Under the pieces are notes generated by a model that saw only the letters and a list, made by a program, of their open reading frames with translations, was not told the origin of the DNA and searched no databases. From Blastocatellia bacterium AA13 (GTDB lineage: Bacteria; Acidobacteriota; Blastocatellia; UBA7656), in contig QHVH01000030.1 in assembly GCA_003222245.1 (NCBI GenBank), positions 16,253-80,252 on the forward strand: a stretch of 64,000 nucleotides of DNA, read 5' to 3'. Of this stretch, positions 18,755-28,840 are shown in pieces; position 1 is the first letter of the stretch, and every line of letters starts with the position of its first letter. The position numbers and the translations under genes are program-made.

Positions 18755-19888
18755 TCAATCCGCTTTCTTTCGCATGAACGCCGGAACGTCCAAATCGGTT
18801 CGGCGGTCGCCGGCCGGCGCGACGCGAGAGTCGGCAAGCGTCGACCGATCGGCGGATTGCGTTGAAATGGTACGAACCGGCTCGGCCGCAACAAAGGTCT
18901 TATCAAATCCGGTGGCGATTACGGTGATCTTCATCTCGTCATTCAAACGTTCATCGAGCACGGCTCCGAAGATAATGTTCGCATCTTCGTCAGCCGAATC
19001 GTGAATGATCGACATCGCCTCGTTCACTTCGAAGAGCGTTAAGTTTTGCCCGCCTGAGATGTTGACCAGCAAGCCCTTCGCGCCTTCTATGGACGCCTCT
19101 TCGAGCAGAGGGCTGGAGATCGCGCGCTGCGTTGATTCCAGCGCCCGATTGTCGCCCGAAGCGGCGCCGGTTCCCATGAGAGCCATTCCCATTCCGGCCA
19201 TGATTGTCTTGACGTCCGCAAAGTCGACGTTGATCAACCCGGGAACGGTGATGATGTCTGAAATGCCCTGTACGGCCTGTCGCAGGACGTCATCCGCGAG
19301 CTTGAACGACTCCAGGAACGGGGTTCCTTTTGAGACGGCGTTCATTAATCTTTCGTTCGGAATAGTGATCACCGTATCGACGCATTCTCGCAATTCGTTC
19401 AGACCCTGCTCGCTCTGGCGCATGCGTCGATTGCCTTCGAATCGAAATGGTTTGGTAACCACCGCGACGGTAAGAGCTCCAAGCTCGGTGGCAAGGCTTG
19501 CGATGATAGGAGCGGCGCCCGTTCCGGTACCGCCGCCAAGCCCGGTTGTTATAAAGACCATATCGGCGCCTTCTATGGCCTCGATAATCTTTTCAGTGTC
19601 TTCAAGAGCGGACTGTCTTCCAACCTCGGGGTCGCCGCCAGCGCCAAGTCCCTTGGTGAGTTTCTCCCCGATTTGAAGTTTGACAGATGCCCTTGAATTT
19701 TTGAGCGCTTGTAAATCCGTATTCGCGACCAGGAATTCGACTCCTTCGATGCCGGCTTCGATCATCCTGTTGATCGCGTTGCCGCCGCCGCCCCCGATCC
19801 CTATGACTTTAATACACGCTCCATTTGTCGAAGGATCCGGTTCAAATGTGATGATGCCGCGAGTTTCCCTGCGTTCTTCCGCTGCCAT
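18755..19888 (-). CDS. ftsZ: Cell division protein FtsZ
   Basis: A 377-residue tubulin-like GTPase that polymerises into the division ring at mid-cell. The nucleotide-binding [14 protein letters not shown] and the tubulin signature GGGTGTG (118-124) are intact, as is the T7 synergy loop region ([11 protein letters not shown]). After a short linker the protein ends in the conserved tail DVPAFMRKK that binds FtsA and other partners. It is the last gene of the dcw cluster, separated from ftsA by an unusually long 320-base gap that holds its own promoter-like site and a folded leader, and it is closed by a strong terminator. Confidence 0.98.
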   Translation of the reverse strand: MAAEERRETRGIITFEPDPSTNGACIKVIGIGGGGGNAINRMIEAGIEGVEFLVANTDLQALKNSRASVKLQIGEKLTKGLGAGGDPEVGRQSALEDTEKIIEAIEGADMVFITTGLGGGTGTGAAPIIASLATELGALTVAVVTKPFRFEGNRRMRQSEQGLNELRECVDTVITIPNERLMNAVSKGTPFLESFKLADDVLRQAVQGISDIITVPGLINVDFADVKTIMAGMGMALMGTGAASGDNRALESTQRAISSPLLEEASIEGAKGLLVNISGGQNLTLFEVNEAMSIIHDSADEDANIIFGAVLDERLNDEMKITVIATGFDKTFVAAEPVRTISTQSADRSTLADSRVAPAGDRRTDLDVPAFMRKKAD

Positions 19889-20015
19889 CGTGGGGCCTCC
19901 TAACCTTGATAACTAGAACTCTACCTAGACAAGCGCCGACCGGATCGGTGGCGCTTACAATAATGTAAATCCTATGTGAATTCAAACACTGCCCTGTGCG
20001 CCGGGGTTGCAGCAC

Positions 20016-20064
20016 AGAACCCCCTCTCGCGCCAGAGGCGCGACCATCGGTTAACGGGGGTTCT
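20016..20064 (-). promoter_or_regulatory. Nested hairpin in the ftsZ leader
   Basis: AGAACCCCC (20016-20024) pairs with GGGGGTTCT (20056-20064), a perfect 9-bp outer stem. Inside lies a perfect 7-bp hairpin, TCGCGCC (20027-20033) with GGCGCGA (20037-20043) and loop AGA. It lies about 130-175 bases before the ftsZ start within the transcribed leader predicted from the promoter at 20139-20167. It could terminate, stabilise or process the ftsA-ftsZ message. Confidence 0.5.
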
Positions 20065-20138
20065 CCATTACAGTGCCTGTGAGGCTGGCAGCTTATAGCT
20101 ACAATATATGGTAGACCTGATTTCTGAAGACCCGCCAA

Positions 20139-20167
20139 ATAGTAGCACATGAAAATCACCCGAACAA
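20139..20167 (-). promoter_or_regulatory. Internal sigma-70-type promoter for ftsZ
   Basis: On the minus strand, TTGTTC (20167-20162), a 17-base spacer and TACTAT (20144-20139) lie just after the ftsA stop. This would give ftsZ a transcript independent of the upstream cluster, with a leader of about 240 bases. Confidence 0.5.
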
Positions 20168-20208
20168 CAAATATTTGCGAACCAGCCTCTTTTTATTTCG
20201 CTTCAGAG

Positions 20209-21450
20209 TCACCTTTGCTGAAACAATCGCTTGAAAAAGCCCGCTTGTCTCGGCGCGCCATCCTTCAATGAATGTATCTTCTTCAGGTTGATCTGCTTAT
20301 GGAACCCAAACAACATCACTCCAACCGCCGCCGCCAGCGCCGGACTGCTGACTTCACCGGTTAATCCGCCCACGAAATCCGGTAACCCGCATCTCGCCGG
20401 AAGGTCCAGGATTTGTTCCGCCACATCGACCATCCCTTCCATCATCGAGCCGCCGCCGACAAGCACCACGCTCGACAATATCTGGCGATCGAAACCCGCG
20501 CGCTGGATTTCGTCATACACGTGAGTGAACAATTCTTCCGCGCGAGGCTGGAGGATCTCGCAGAGGAGCTGCCGGCTCAGCATCCTTGGCTGCTTGGCGC
20601 CGACCGAGGGCACTTCGACTACGTGACCGCGTTCGTGGTCGCCCATCAACCCCGCCAGGGCGCATCCTTCAGTTCGCTTGATGCGCTCGGCTTCGGGAAC
20701 CGGCGTCCGTACCCCGACGGCTATGTCGTTGGTGAAGTGGGCTCCTCCAATAGGGAACACCGCCGTGTGCCGAATCGCATCGCGATAGACTATGGTTAGA
20801 CTTGTAATCTCCGAGCCGATATCTACAACGGCCGCGCCGAATTCTTTCTCGTCCGCGGCGAGGGTCGATTCGGCGACAGCTACGTGATTGACCACCGTGT
20901 CGATGACGATCATCCCGGCGCGATTCACCGAAGTTATAACGTTCTGTCTGGCCGTTATTGGAGACGATACTACGTGGACGGCGGCTTCGAGCCTCATACC
21001 GAGAAAGCCGATGGGATTGCCGATTCCATCCTGGCCGTCGACGGTGAACTCCTGAGGCAGCACGTCGACAATTTCGCGATCGGTTGGAATGCTGACAGAC
21101 CTCGCCTGATCGATCACCCGGAACACGTCTTCTTCGTTGATCTCTCGATTGCGGCGGCTTATCGCGATGACACCCCGGGAATTCATACCTCGAAGCTGAA
21201 CTCCGCCGATTCCGACGTAAGCGGAATCGATCGGGAGTCCCGACATAAGCTCGGCCTCTTCAACCGACTGCCTTATGGCGTCAACCGTGGCCTCGATGTT
21301 TACTACAACGCCTTTTCTGACGCCGCGAGAAGGCTGCCTGCCGATGCCGACAACCTCGAGCCGGTCGGCGTCCGTCATCTCGCCCACGATGGTGCGGACT
21401 TCCGTGGTGCCGATGTCTATTGCCGCAATGTGTCTCTGTCCTTTAGCCAT
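20209..21450 (-). CDS. ftsA: Cell division protein FtsA
   Basis: A 413-residue actin-like protein that anchors FtsZ filaments to the inner membrane. The first phosphate loop reads AAIDIGTTEVRTIVGE, the SHS2/1C domain follows, and the second phosphate motif appears as AAVVDIGSEITSLTIVYRD and the adenosine motif as VVLVGGGSMMEGM. The C-terminal residues (APRQAGFFKRLFQQR) form the basic-hydrophobic amphipathic helix that inserts in the membrane. It lies 99 bases after ftsQ, a gap that includes a 3 x 15-base tandem repeat. Confidence 0.96.
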   Translation of the reverse strand: MAKGQRHIAAIDIGTTEVRTIVGEMTDADRLEVVGIGRQPSRGVRKGVVVNIEATVDAIRQSVEEAELMSGLPIDSAYVGIGGVQLRGMNSRGVIAISRRNREINEEDVFRVIDQARSVSIPTDREIVDVLPQEFTVDGQDGIGNPIGFLGMRLEAAVHVVSSPITARQNVITSVNRAGMIVIDTVVNHVAVAESTLAADEKEFGAAVVDIGSEITSLTIVYRDAIRHTAVFPIGGAHFTNDIAVGVRTPVPEAERIKRTEGCALAGLMGDHERGHVVEVPSVGAKQPRMLSRQLLCEILQPRAEELFTHVYDEIQRAGFDRQILSSVVLVGGGSMMEGMVDVAEQILDLPARCGLPDFVGGLTGEVSSPALAAAVGVMLFGFHKQINLKKIHSLKDGAPRQAGFFKRLFQQR

Positions 21451-21479
21451 TGTTTTATCGTCCTCCGGCGTCGTTTGGG

Positions 21480-21524
21480 CGATTCCTGATATCGCGATTC
21501 CGGATATCTCGATTGCCGATATCG
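21480..21524. repeat. Three tandem 15-base repeats between ftsQ and ftsA
   Basis: CGATTCCTGATATCG (21480-21494), CGATTCCGGATATCT (21495-21509) and CGATTGCCGATATCG (21510-21524) are adjacent copies of one unit, each holding GATATC or a near match. They sit 30-74 bases before the ftsA start codon. Confidence 0.7.
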
Positions 21525-21549
21525 GGGCTGATCTCGCCTATGCCGAACC

Positions 21550-22515
21550 TCACCTCTTAGTTGTTTCCTGCCTGTCTTGTTTGTCCTTCTTTTCCGCGCC
21601 GGGTGAAGAGAAGCTCAATACGACTCGATCGGATCTGGCGGCCTCGATGTAGTTGATGCGATCGGAATTTTTGATCACGCTCGCGGCGTCGGGCACTTTG
21701 TACCTGCGCAACAGGTCTTCATTGCCTCGTCTTGCGGCGTCGAGTACGGCCAGTCCGGTCTCGAACCTATTCCTGAAATCCCGGCTACCCACGTGCACCA
21801 TCACGGCGGTTCCCGCGATGCGCAGATTGACGTCCTTCGTATAGGTGAGGTCTATCTCGTCGACCATATCCAGGACGGCTCCGGGATCCTGGCCGAACTC
21901 TTTTTCTATTTGTTTGTATATTGCAATGCGGTCGCGATCATCGGCTCCGGCGGCGGGACTGCGCGCGCCCTCCGAAAAACCACGCGCAACGGGTGGGAGC
22001 GTCGCCGATCCACCGATCTTCATGCTGTTCAGATCGCCAAGCTCGATCCCTTCCGAATCCAGCCAGGCGAGATTCCCGTTTTCGCGCCGCACCAATACCG
22101 CTGGCTGCCGCTCGGTGACGTCGATCCTGAGCTCGTCCGGAAGGGCGCGCCGCACCGATGCGGCTTGCACCTTGGGCAGCGCCTCCACCTTTTGCCTCAA
22201 CGAGGTGAGGTCGAGATCGGCGACGCTCGTCTGAGCGCTTGCCTTCCTTACGGTTTGTTCGATCTCCGCGGTGAGTCCCGCGGATGCACCCGTCACGCGT
22301 ACGCGATGCAGCGAGAACGTCCCGGAGCCCACAAGCCAGCGATAGCCAATGAAGGCGATGAGTATCAGCGCGAGTACTCCGCCGATTTTCATGAGTAAAG
22401 CGGGTGAGGCGAAGAAGTAGTTAGCATTCATAGCTCCGCTTCGACGCGAGGCTCCGGCCTTAGGCCGCCGTTTTCTTGGCGTCACAACCTGGCTCCGTTT
22501 TTTTGAATCGCCCAT
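21550..22515 (-). CDS. ftsQ: Cell division protein FtsQ
   Basis: A 321-residue bitopic protein of the divisome that links early and late division proteins in the periplasm. A basic cytoplasmic tail of about 40 residues is followed by one transmembrane helix (LMKIGGVLALILIAFIGYRW), a POTRA domain (FSLHRVRVTGASAGLTAEIE... to about 135) and the FtsQ beta domain. The tail after about residue 290 is rich in charged residues. It begins 9 bases after murC. It is placed, as usual, between the Mur genes and ftsA, but without murB or ddl. Confidence 0.92.
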   Translation of the reverse strand: MGDSKKRSQVVTPRKRRPKAGASRRSGAMNANYFFASPALLMKIGGVLALILIAFIGYRWLVGSGTFSLHRVRVTGASAGLTAEIEQTVRKASAQTSVADLDLTSLRQKVEALPKVQAASVRRALPDELRIDVTERQPAVLVRRENGNLAWLDSEGIELGDLNSMKIGGSATLPPVARGFSEGARSPAAGADDRDRIAIYKQIEKEFGQDPGAVLDMVDEIDLTYTKDVNLRIAGTAVMVHVGSRDFRNRFETGLAVLDAARRGNEDLLRRYKVPDAASVIKNSDRINYIEAARSDRVVLSFSSPGAEKKDKQDRQETTKR

Positions 22516-22524
22516 CGAAGCACC

Positions 22525-23904
22525 TTAGAGCTGCCTTAGAACTTCTTCTCCGGCCTGCACAACGTTCCCGGCGCCGAGCGTCAATATCAGATCGCCTTCG
22601 CGGGCGAGTTCGACGACGCGGTTTGCCGCGCGGCTAAGAGCGCCGACGTATTCCACGTGACGGTGGCCAAACCTCTCCACTTTCTCCGCCAGCGCCTCGC
22701 TGCTGATTCCTTCTATGGGGTTCTCGCTGGCCGGATATATATCGGCGATCAGGAGAATATCAGCGTCGTAAAACGAGCGCGCGAACTCTTCCATCAGATC
22801 GCGTGTGCGAGTGAAGCGATGAGGTTGGAACAGCACAAGCAATCTCCGTCCTGAAGCGCGCGCCGCGGATAGCGTCGCCTGTATCTCAGTGGGATGATGC
22901 CCGTAGTCGTCCACGACGATGATGCCGTGCCTCTCACCCTTTATCTGGAATCTTCGATCCGCCCCCTTGAACTCGCTCATTGCTTCGGCTATCTGGTCGA
23001 ACTTCAATCCAAGATCGAGACCAACCCCGACAGCAGCCAGCGCGTTATACACGTTGTGTAGACCGGGAATCGCCAACTTCATTCTTCCGAGCTCTTTTCC
23101 AAACCCGCGCACGATGAATTCCGAACCGAACGCCCGGTCGAATTCAATTTGTACGGCCGAAATATCGACCTGAGTCGCCATTCCATAGCTGATGGCCCGT
23201 CGCGTTATCGAAGGAATAATCGCCTGAACGTTCTGATCGTCAAGACACAGAACGATTGAGCCATAGAAGGGAACTCGATTCACGAAACGAGCGAAGCACT
23301 GTTTGATCTCGTCAATTCCGCCGGAAAAATGATCGAGGTGATCACGATCGATGTTTGTAAGGACGGCGATTGTAGGCGTCAGGAGCAGCAGCGACCCGTC
23401 CGATTCATCCGCTTCGACGACTATGTATTCTCCGCGGCCGAGCCGTGCATTGGATCCAAGCGGCGCTACACGGCCGCCGACAACAACGGTCGGATCGAGG
23501 TGCGTAGCCGTCATCACGTGAGCGATCATCGAGGTAGTCGTAGTCTTTCCGTGAGTGCCTGCCACCGCGATCCCGTTCCGGTACAAGCGCATCAATTCAG
23601 CAAGCATCTCCGCGCGGGGTATTACCGGAATCTGGCGCTGCCGCGCCGCCGCCGCTTCCGGATTGTCCTCGCGAATCGCCGACGAGACTACGACCACATC
23701 GGCTCCGGTTACATACTCGCTCTGATGGCCTTCGAACACTCTGGCCCCCAAGGTTTCCAACCTGCTTGTTATCTCAGACCGTTTGAGATCGGAACCGCTT
23801 ACTACGAAGTTCTGTCCCAGCGACAGCAGGACCTCGGCGATACCGCTCATGCCGATGCCGCCGATCCCCACAAAATGAATATGTCTGACTCCTCTAAACA
23901 CCAC
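22525..23904 (-). CDS. murC: UDP-N-acetylmuramate-L-alanine ligase
   Basis: A 459-residue cytoplasmic ATP-dependent ligase that adds L-alanine to UDP-MurNAc, the first amino acid of the peptidoglycan stem. The N-terminal Rossmann motif [17 protein letters not shown], the ATP loop [11 protein letters not shown], the central EADESDGSL and the C-terminal domain motif [10 protein letters not shown] are all intact, and length is normal. Its first codons overlap the end of murG by 11 bases, showing translational coupling within the cluster. Confidence 0.97.
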   Translation of the reverse strand: MVFRGVRHIHFVGIGGIGMSGIAEVLLSLGQNFVVSGSDLKRSEITSRLETLGARVFEGHQSEYVTGADVVVVSSAIREDNPEAAAARQRQIPVIPRAEMLAELMRLYRNGIAVAGTHGKTTTTSMIAHVMTATHLDPTVVVGGRVAPLGSNARLGRGEYIVVEADESDGSLLLLTPTIAVLTNIDRDHLDHFSGGIDEIKQCFARFVNRVPFYGSIVLCLDDQNVQAIIPSITRRAISYGMATQVDISAVQIEFDRAFGSEFIVRGFGKELGRMKLAIPGLHNVYNALAAVGVGLDLGLKFDQIAEAMSEFKGADRRFQIKGERHGIIVVDDYGHHPTEIQATLSAARASGRRLLVLFQPHRFTRTRDLMEEFARSFYDADILLIADIYPASENPIEGISSEALAEKVERFGHRHVEYVGALSRAANRVVELAREGDLILTLGAGNVVQAGEEVLRQL

Positions 23905-24979
23905 GATTCGAACCTGCTAACTCATAGACAAGATCGACGACGCGGCTGGCGGCGTCGGGCTTGCCCAGCTTACGGCTGGCTTCTTCCATTCCGCTCACCT
24001 GCTTCGGATCGTCAATCAACTCTCTTAATTCGGCTGCCAGACGCTCCGGCGTCAGCTCCTTTTGAAGAATCATTCGGCCCGCTCCCGCCTCGGTGAACAC
24101 TTCCGCGTTTCGACGCTGATGATCGTCGGTCGCGAAAGGGAAGGGGATAAACAAAGCGGCTTTTCCGCTGACCGCGATCTCCGCGACCGACGTTGCGCCC
24201 GCGCGTGAGATCACGATGTCGGCGCGCTCGAAGTACGCGGGCATGTCGTTGATGTATTTCATTACTTCAACATTTTCGAAGCGGGCAGCCGCATATGCTT
24301 TTTCCACTGCTTCAAAATCGCTTTCGCCGGTCTGATGAATCACGAGCATTGATTCTCCACGGTCGCCGAGTAATTTAATCGCCGAGATCATCGCCGTGTT
24401 TATCGCGCGCGCTCCCTGGCTTCCGCCGAAAATCAAGACCGTGAACTTCTCGCCCCGCTGCTTTGGCCGAAGATTCGCGAAGTCGGCTCGAACCGGATTA
24501 CCGGTGACTCGCCCTCGTCGGCGAAAATACTTAAGCGACTCGTCGAAGCTGACAGCGGCCGCGGTAACGAATCTCGCGAGCACTCGATTGGTGAAACCCG
24601 GCAGAGCATTAGGCTCCACGATCAGAGTGGGCAGGCGCCGAAGCGCGGCCATTAAGAGCATCGGGCCTGAAGAATACCCGCCGACTCCGATCACGACATC
24701 GGGCTTGAACCATTTGAGAATTCTCCGCGCCGCGATAAAGCCGCAGGGCAGTTGCGCCAGCGACTTAATCCTTTCAAAGAGCGAGACGCCCTTAAGCGCG
24801 CTCACCTTCATCAACTCGAGTTTGAACCCTTCTCTGGGAATGATCCTCGATTCAAGACCGCGCGGTGTGCCTACGAACAATATCTCGGCCGCGGGCTCAC
24901 GCCGCTTGATCTCGCGCGCGACCGCGACGCCGGGATAAATGTGGCCCCCGGTTCCTCCTGCCGCGATCAGCGCTTTCAA
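23894..24979 (-). CDS. murG: UDP-GlcNAc:lipid I N-acetylglucosaminyltransferase
   Basis: A 361-residue peripheral membrane glycosyltransferase (GT28) that turns lipid I into lipid II at the inner face of the cytoplasmic membrane. The glycine-rich motif [15 protein letters not shown], the [10 protein letters not shown] loop, the [11 protein letters not shown] motif and the UDP-sugar site [20 protein letters not shown] are present. Its start overlaps the ftsW stop by four bases (ATGA type), and its end overlaps murC. Confidence 0.97.
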   Translation of the reverse strand: MKALIAAGGTGGHIYPGVAVAREIKRREPAAEILFVGTPRGLESRIIPREGFKLELMKVSALKGVSLFERIKSLAQLPCGFIAARRILKWFKPDVVIGVGGYSSGPMLLMAALRRLPTLIVEPNALPGFTNRVLARFVTAAAVSFDESLKYFRRRGRVTGNPVRADFANLRPKQRGEKFTVLIFGGSQGARAINTAMISAIKLLGDRGESMLVIHQTGESDFEAVEKAYAAARFENVEVMKYINDMPAYFERADIVISRAGATSVAEIAVSGKAALFIPFPFATDDHQRRNAEVFTEAGAGRMILQKELTPERLAAELRELIDDPKQVSGMEEASRKLGKPDAASRVVDLVYELAGSNRGV

Positions 24980-26163
24980 ACCCGGTACTCACTCGAGTGC
25001 TTCGAAATGTTCATCAGCACGCCGGCGGCGACAAGATTGATCGCCAGCGAAGAGCCTCCGCAGCTTATGAAGGGAAGAGGAATCCCCTTTGCCGGCAGAA
25101 GCGAAAGAGCAACGCTGATGTTGAAGAAGGCTTGCGCCGCGATCATAACCGTCAGCCCCATCGCCAGTAACTGACCGAACTGATCCGGGGCCATGCGCGC
25201 CGCTCGGAGGCCGCGCCATGCCACCGCGCCGAATGCAATGATGATAAGTCCGGCCCCGATCAAACCTAACTCTTCACCGATCACCGCGAAGATGAAGTCG
25301 GTGTGCGGAGACGGAAGATAAAACAGCTTCTGCTTGCCCTGCGCGAATCCGAGGCCGGTCAGGCCGCCGCTTCCTATTGAAATCAGCGACTGAACAGTCT
25401 GGAAGCTCGAAGTCGTCTGGTTTTTCCATGGATCGAGAAAATCCATCAATCGCTGAAATCGCCACGGAACCATGAGCATATAAGCAAGCGCGGGAATGGC
25501 CGGAATCACCATGGTCGCGAGATGCCTCAACTTTGCCCCGGCTACAAATATGACGACCGTGAAGATCAAACCCATCGACAACGAGGTTCCGAGATCCGGC
25601 TCCAATGCGACGAGCCCCATCATCATGCCCGCGACGCACGCCGCGGGAAGAAAGGTCACTCGGAATTCGCTGATGCGGTCGGCCTGCCGCTCCAGGAAAT
25701 AAGCGAGGATCAGCACCAGTGCGGGTTTGGTGATCTCCGAAGGCTGGAGCGACGCCGCTCCGTATCTAAACCATCGGTGAGTGCCGTTCACGACCGGGCA
25801 GAAGAACACGACAAGAAGCATCACGATCGAGATGACGAGCAGCCCGAGAGCGACTCCCGGCCGCTTGTATTGCCGGTAGTCGATTCGAATCGCCGCGGCC
25901 ATCCCAACCAATCCCACCAACGCCCACACTGACTGCCGGATCAGAAAGTAGAACTGGCTGCCGTATCGTTTTTGGGCGAGCATTGCCGAAGCGCTGTAGA
26001 CCATAACGAGGCCGAACAACGTGAGCGCCAGGATAACGAACAGAAGCACCTTGTCTACTGACATCTCGCGCGCGGCGGCGGCGCGCCGCGAGATCAGCCT
26101 GGCCTCGCGATTCTCGTGATCGCGCTTCCAGCTCGGGGTCGTGATTCTTATGCTCTCTTCCAT
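24976..26163 (-). CDS. ftsW: Lipid II polymerase/cell division protein FtsW
   Basis: A 395-residue SEDS-family membrane protein with about ten helices, the septal peptidoglycan glycosyltransferase that works with FtsI. The helix starting LLFVILALTLFGLVMVYSAS, the conserved FLERQADRISE region, and the C-terminal SEDS signature (LLPAKGIPLPFISCGGSS) are clear. An N-terminal cytoplasmic stretch of about 33 charged residues precedes the first helix. A GAGGAAG site precedes the ATG at 26163. It overlaps murG by four bases. Confidence 0.96.
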   Translation of the reverse strand: MEESIRITTPSWKRDHENREARLISRRAAAAREMSVDKVLLFVILALTLFGLVMVYSASAMLAQKRYGSQFYFLIRQSVWALVGLVGMAAAIRIDYRQYKRPGVALGLLVISIVMLLVVFFCPVVNGTHRWFRYGAASLQPSEITKPALVLILAYFLERQADRISEFRVTFLPAACVAGMMMGLVALEPDLGTSLSMGLIFTVVIFVAGAKLRHLATMVIPAIPALAYMLMVPWRFQRLMDFLDPWKNQTTSSFQTVQSLISIGSGGLTGLGFAQGKQKLFYLPSPHTDFIFAVIGEELGLIGAGLIIIAFGAVAWRGLRAARMAPDQFGQLLAMGLTVMIAAQAFFNISVALSLLPAKGIPLPFISCGGSSLAINLVAAGVLMNISKHSSEYRV

Positions 26164-26227
26164 CTGCGATCTTCCTCAATCGACGTGATCAACTCTTCGA
26201 CTAGCGGCAAAACACCCGACGTCAAAA

Positions 26228-26262
26228 CCCCTGTGCGGGCGGGCACGGAGGCTCGCCCTACC
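26228..26262. repeat. GC-rich palindromic intergenic element in the ftsW-murD gap
   Basis: The 148-base gap contains a stretch whose minus strand reads TAGGGCGAGCCTCCGTGCCC followed by more G/C. It contains GGGCG/CGCCC arms and resembles the elements at 50355-50379 and 57529-57552. It is an unusual insertion within an otherwise compact operon. Confidence 0.45.
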
Positions 26263-26311
26263 TTGATTGTTATGCTTCGGTTGAAATTCCGAATCAGCAA
26301 TGCCAACGGAT

Positions 26312-27682
26312 TTAATTCTCCTTCACCAGAGATCGAACAGCTTCCTTGAACACTCGGCCCCGGTGCTCATAATTCTCAAACATATCGAAGCTGGCGCATG
26401 CGGGCGCCAGAAGGACGGTATCTCCTGGTTGAGCCGACTGCTTGCCTAATCTCACCGCGTGCTCCATTGAATCCGCCCTCGACATCGAGCATGCGCCTTG
26501 AAGCTGTGATTCGATCTTCGAGCTTGCAGCTCCGATCAAAATAACTTTCTTTACGCGTTCGCGAATCAACGGCGTCAGAACCGAGTAATCGCTGCCCTTG
26601 TCTTTGCCCCCCAGGATCAACACGATTCCGCCGTCGAATGCTTCGAGGGCTTTGATTGTCGAATCAACATTCGTCGCCTTTGAGTCGTTGTAATACCTGA
26701 CGCCGTTGATCTCCGCTACGAACTCGATTCGATGCTCGACCCCCGAGAAGCTCTTGATTGCATCACGCAGTGTCGGAAGGGCCTCTCGATCCAGTCCCAA
26801 CGCACAGATCGTTGCACCGAGAGAAGCCATAATGTTCTCTACATTGTGCATTCCGCGAAGCGGAATATCGGCCCTCGATATGACTTCGGCCTCGCCTCCC
26901 TTGAAAAGCGTCGTGAAGATGCGGTCATTCTTTAAATAGACATCGGCTTGTCCCATTCCTCGAGAGTCGAAGAGAACCTTGCGCGCATCGGAAGAGAACA
27001 TTCGAGTCACCACTGGATCCTTCGCGTTCAACACCGCCCAGTCATCGGGCTTTTGATTCAGGAATATCTTCTTCTTTGCCGCTACGTAGTCGTCGAATGA
27101 GGCATGGCGGTCAAGATGATCGGGTGAAATGTTGGTGACTACGGCGACGTTGACCCGCATTGTATCGATCGTCTCGAGCTGAAAACTGGATAACTCAGCG
27201 ACGGTCCATGTCTCGTCCGTGGAGTCGTCCAGGAGTGCGGCGAGTGGAGCGCCGATGTTGCCTCCGACGAGGACTCTTGCCCCCGCCGATCGCATGAGCT
27301 CTCCGGTCAACGTTGTAGTCGTCGTCTTGCCGTTCGAGCCGGTGATCCCGATTAATCGGCCTTTCAACAGGAGCCCAGACAACTCTACTTCGCTTATTGT
27401 CTTGATCCCGGCTCTGCGAGCCGCTTCGAGCTCGGCGAGATTGGCGGGAACGCCGGGGCTCAGCACGATCAGATCGGCATTGATGAAGAGCGATGGGTTG
27501 TGTGCTCCGAAAGCGAACGAGATTCCGAGCTCGCGCAGTTCTCGCGCCTGCGAGCTCAAATGATCTTCGCCTTGTGAGTCATTAACCGTAACGATGGCGC
27601 CGCGCGACTGAAGTAGACGCGCGGCCGCCATCCCGCTACGGGCCGCCCCCACGACAAGAACTCTTTTTCCCCCGAACTCCAT
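26312..27682 (-). CDS. murD: UDP-N-acetylmuramoyl-L-alanine-D-glutamate ligase
   Basis: A 456-residue cytoplasmic ligase that adds D-glutamate to UDP-MurNAc-L-Ala. The N-terminal VLVVGAARSGMAAARLL, the ATP loop GSNGKTTTTTL, the central NISPDHLDRH and the C-terminal YNDSKATNVDSTIKAL and GGKDKGSDYS motifs are diagnostic. Length is normal. It follows mraY by 36 bases; the longer gap after it, before ftsW, holds a GC-rich palindromic element. Confidence 0.97.
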   Translation of the reverse strand: MEFGGKRVLVVGAARSGMAAARLLQSRGAIVTVNDSQGEDHLSSQARELRELGISFAFGAHNPSLFINADLIVLSPGVPANLAELEAARRAGIKTISEVELSGLLLKGRLIGITGSNGKTTTTTLTGELMRSAGARVLVGGNIGAPLAALLDDSTDETWTVAELSSFQLETIDTMRVNVAVVTNISPDHLDRHASFDDYVAAKKKIFLNQKPDDWAVLNAKDPVVTRMFSSDARKVLFDSRGMGQADVYLKNDRIFTTLFKGGEAEVISRADIPLRGMHNVENIMASLGATICALGLDREALPTLRDAIKSFSGVEHRIEFVAEINGVRYYNDSKATNVDSTIKALEAFDGGIVLILGGKDKGSDYSVLTPLIRERVKKVILIGAASSKIESQLQGACSMSRADSMEHAVRLGKQSAQPGDTVLLAPACASFDMFENYEHRGRVFKEAVRSLVKEN

Positions 27683-27718
27683 CTTGTTTACGACTAGACC
27701 GACCTACTTACACGCACT

Positions 27719-28825
27719 CTATCTGAGCTTCAGCGTTGAAAGACTGAGAAGCGCGAACAGAATCGCGATTATAAGAAATCGAAAAACGATCTTCGGCTCC
27801 ATGCGCCGCGATACTTCCGGTGGATACGCAAGCTCGAAGTGATGGTGCAGGGGGGTCATTCTGAAGATGCGCTTGCGCAGCAGCTTGAACGAAGTCACCT
27901 GCATGATCACGGAGACTGCTTCGATAAAAAAAACGCCTCCGATCATTACCAGTAGAAATTCCTGCTTGATCATCACGGCTACGGCTCCGATCGCCCCGCC
28001 GATTCCCAGTGCTCCAACGTCACCCATGAAAACTTCCGCGGGAGGCGCATTGAACCAGAGGAAGCCCAGGCTTGCCCCCACCAATGCCGCACAGAAAATC
28101 GTCAGCTCGTGAATCTCGGGGTTGTGCGCCAGCCCGAGATAAACCGCCAGTTGACTGTGTCCCGAGACGTAGACGAATGCGGTCAACGCGCCGGAGGTGA
28201 CCACCGTGACCGATATCGCAAGGCCGTCCAGTCCATCCGTCAGGTTGACGGCGTTCGAGGTTCCCACGAGCACCAGCGGCGCGAAGATAAGCAGATAGAT
28301 CGGCCACCATATCTCGGGCGTGAATGTCTTGACGAACGGCACGCTCAAACGCGTGCTGTAAGAAGCGAGATATTTAAGCGCCAGCGTCATTATCATCGCG
28401 GCCAGAAACTGGAGCGCGAGTTTCTGCTTGCCCGTCAGACCGAGATTATGTCGACGCTTCACTTTCAAGTAGTCGTCCGCGAACCCGATTGCGCCGTAGG
28501 CGAGGATCGAAAAAACCGCGATCCACACGTACGAGATTGAGAGATCCGCCCATAAAATAGTGGCCGCGGTGACCGCGAATACGATCAGGACGCCGCCCAT
28601 AGTCGGGGTGCCGCGCTTGGATTGGTGAGCGCTCGGCCCCTCTTCGCGGATCTGCTGGCCTATCTGAAACTGCTTCAACTTCCTGATCATCTTCGGACCC
28701 AGGACCAGGCTGATTAATAGGGCGGTAATGGCGGCCCAGGCTGAACGCCAGGTCACTTGCTGAAAAATTCGCAGGAAAGACAGGCTCTCATGAACGTTTT
28801 GAAGCAGTCTTAGATAGTAGAACAA
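27719..28825 (-). CDS. mraY: Phospho-N-acetylmuramoyl-pentapeptide transferase
   Basis: A 368-residue integral membrane enzyme with about ten helices that transfers phospho-MurNAc-pentapeptide to undecaprenyl phosphate, forming lipid I. Family motifs include GTPTMGGVL, the aspartate cluster [33 protein letters not shown] and the histidine-rich MTPLHHHFE. Length matches MraY. It is separated from murF by 15 bases. Confidence 0.97.
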   Translation of the reverse strand: MFYYLRLLQNVHESLSFLRIFQQVTWRSAWAAITALLISLVLGPKMIRKLKQFQIGQQIREEGPSAHQSKRGTPTMGGVLIVFAVTAATILWADLSISYVWIAVFSILAYGAIGFADDYLKVKRRHNLGLTGKQKLALQFLAAMIMTLALKYLASYSTRLSVPFVKTFTPEIWWPIYLLIFAPLVLVGTSNAVNLTDGLDGLAISVTVVTSGALTAFVYVSGHSQLAVYLGLAHNPEIHELTIFCAALVGASLGFLWFNAPPAEVFMGDVGALGIGGAIGAVAVMIKQEFLLVMIGGVFFIEAVSVIMQVTSFKLLRKRIFRMTPLHHHFELAYPPEVSRRMEPKIVFRFLIIAILFALLSLSTLKLR

Positions 28826-28840
28826 TCCGCGATTCTCCTC

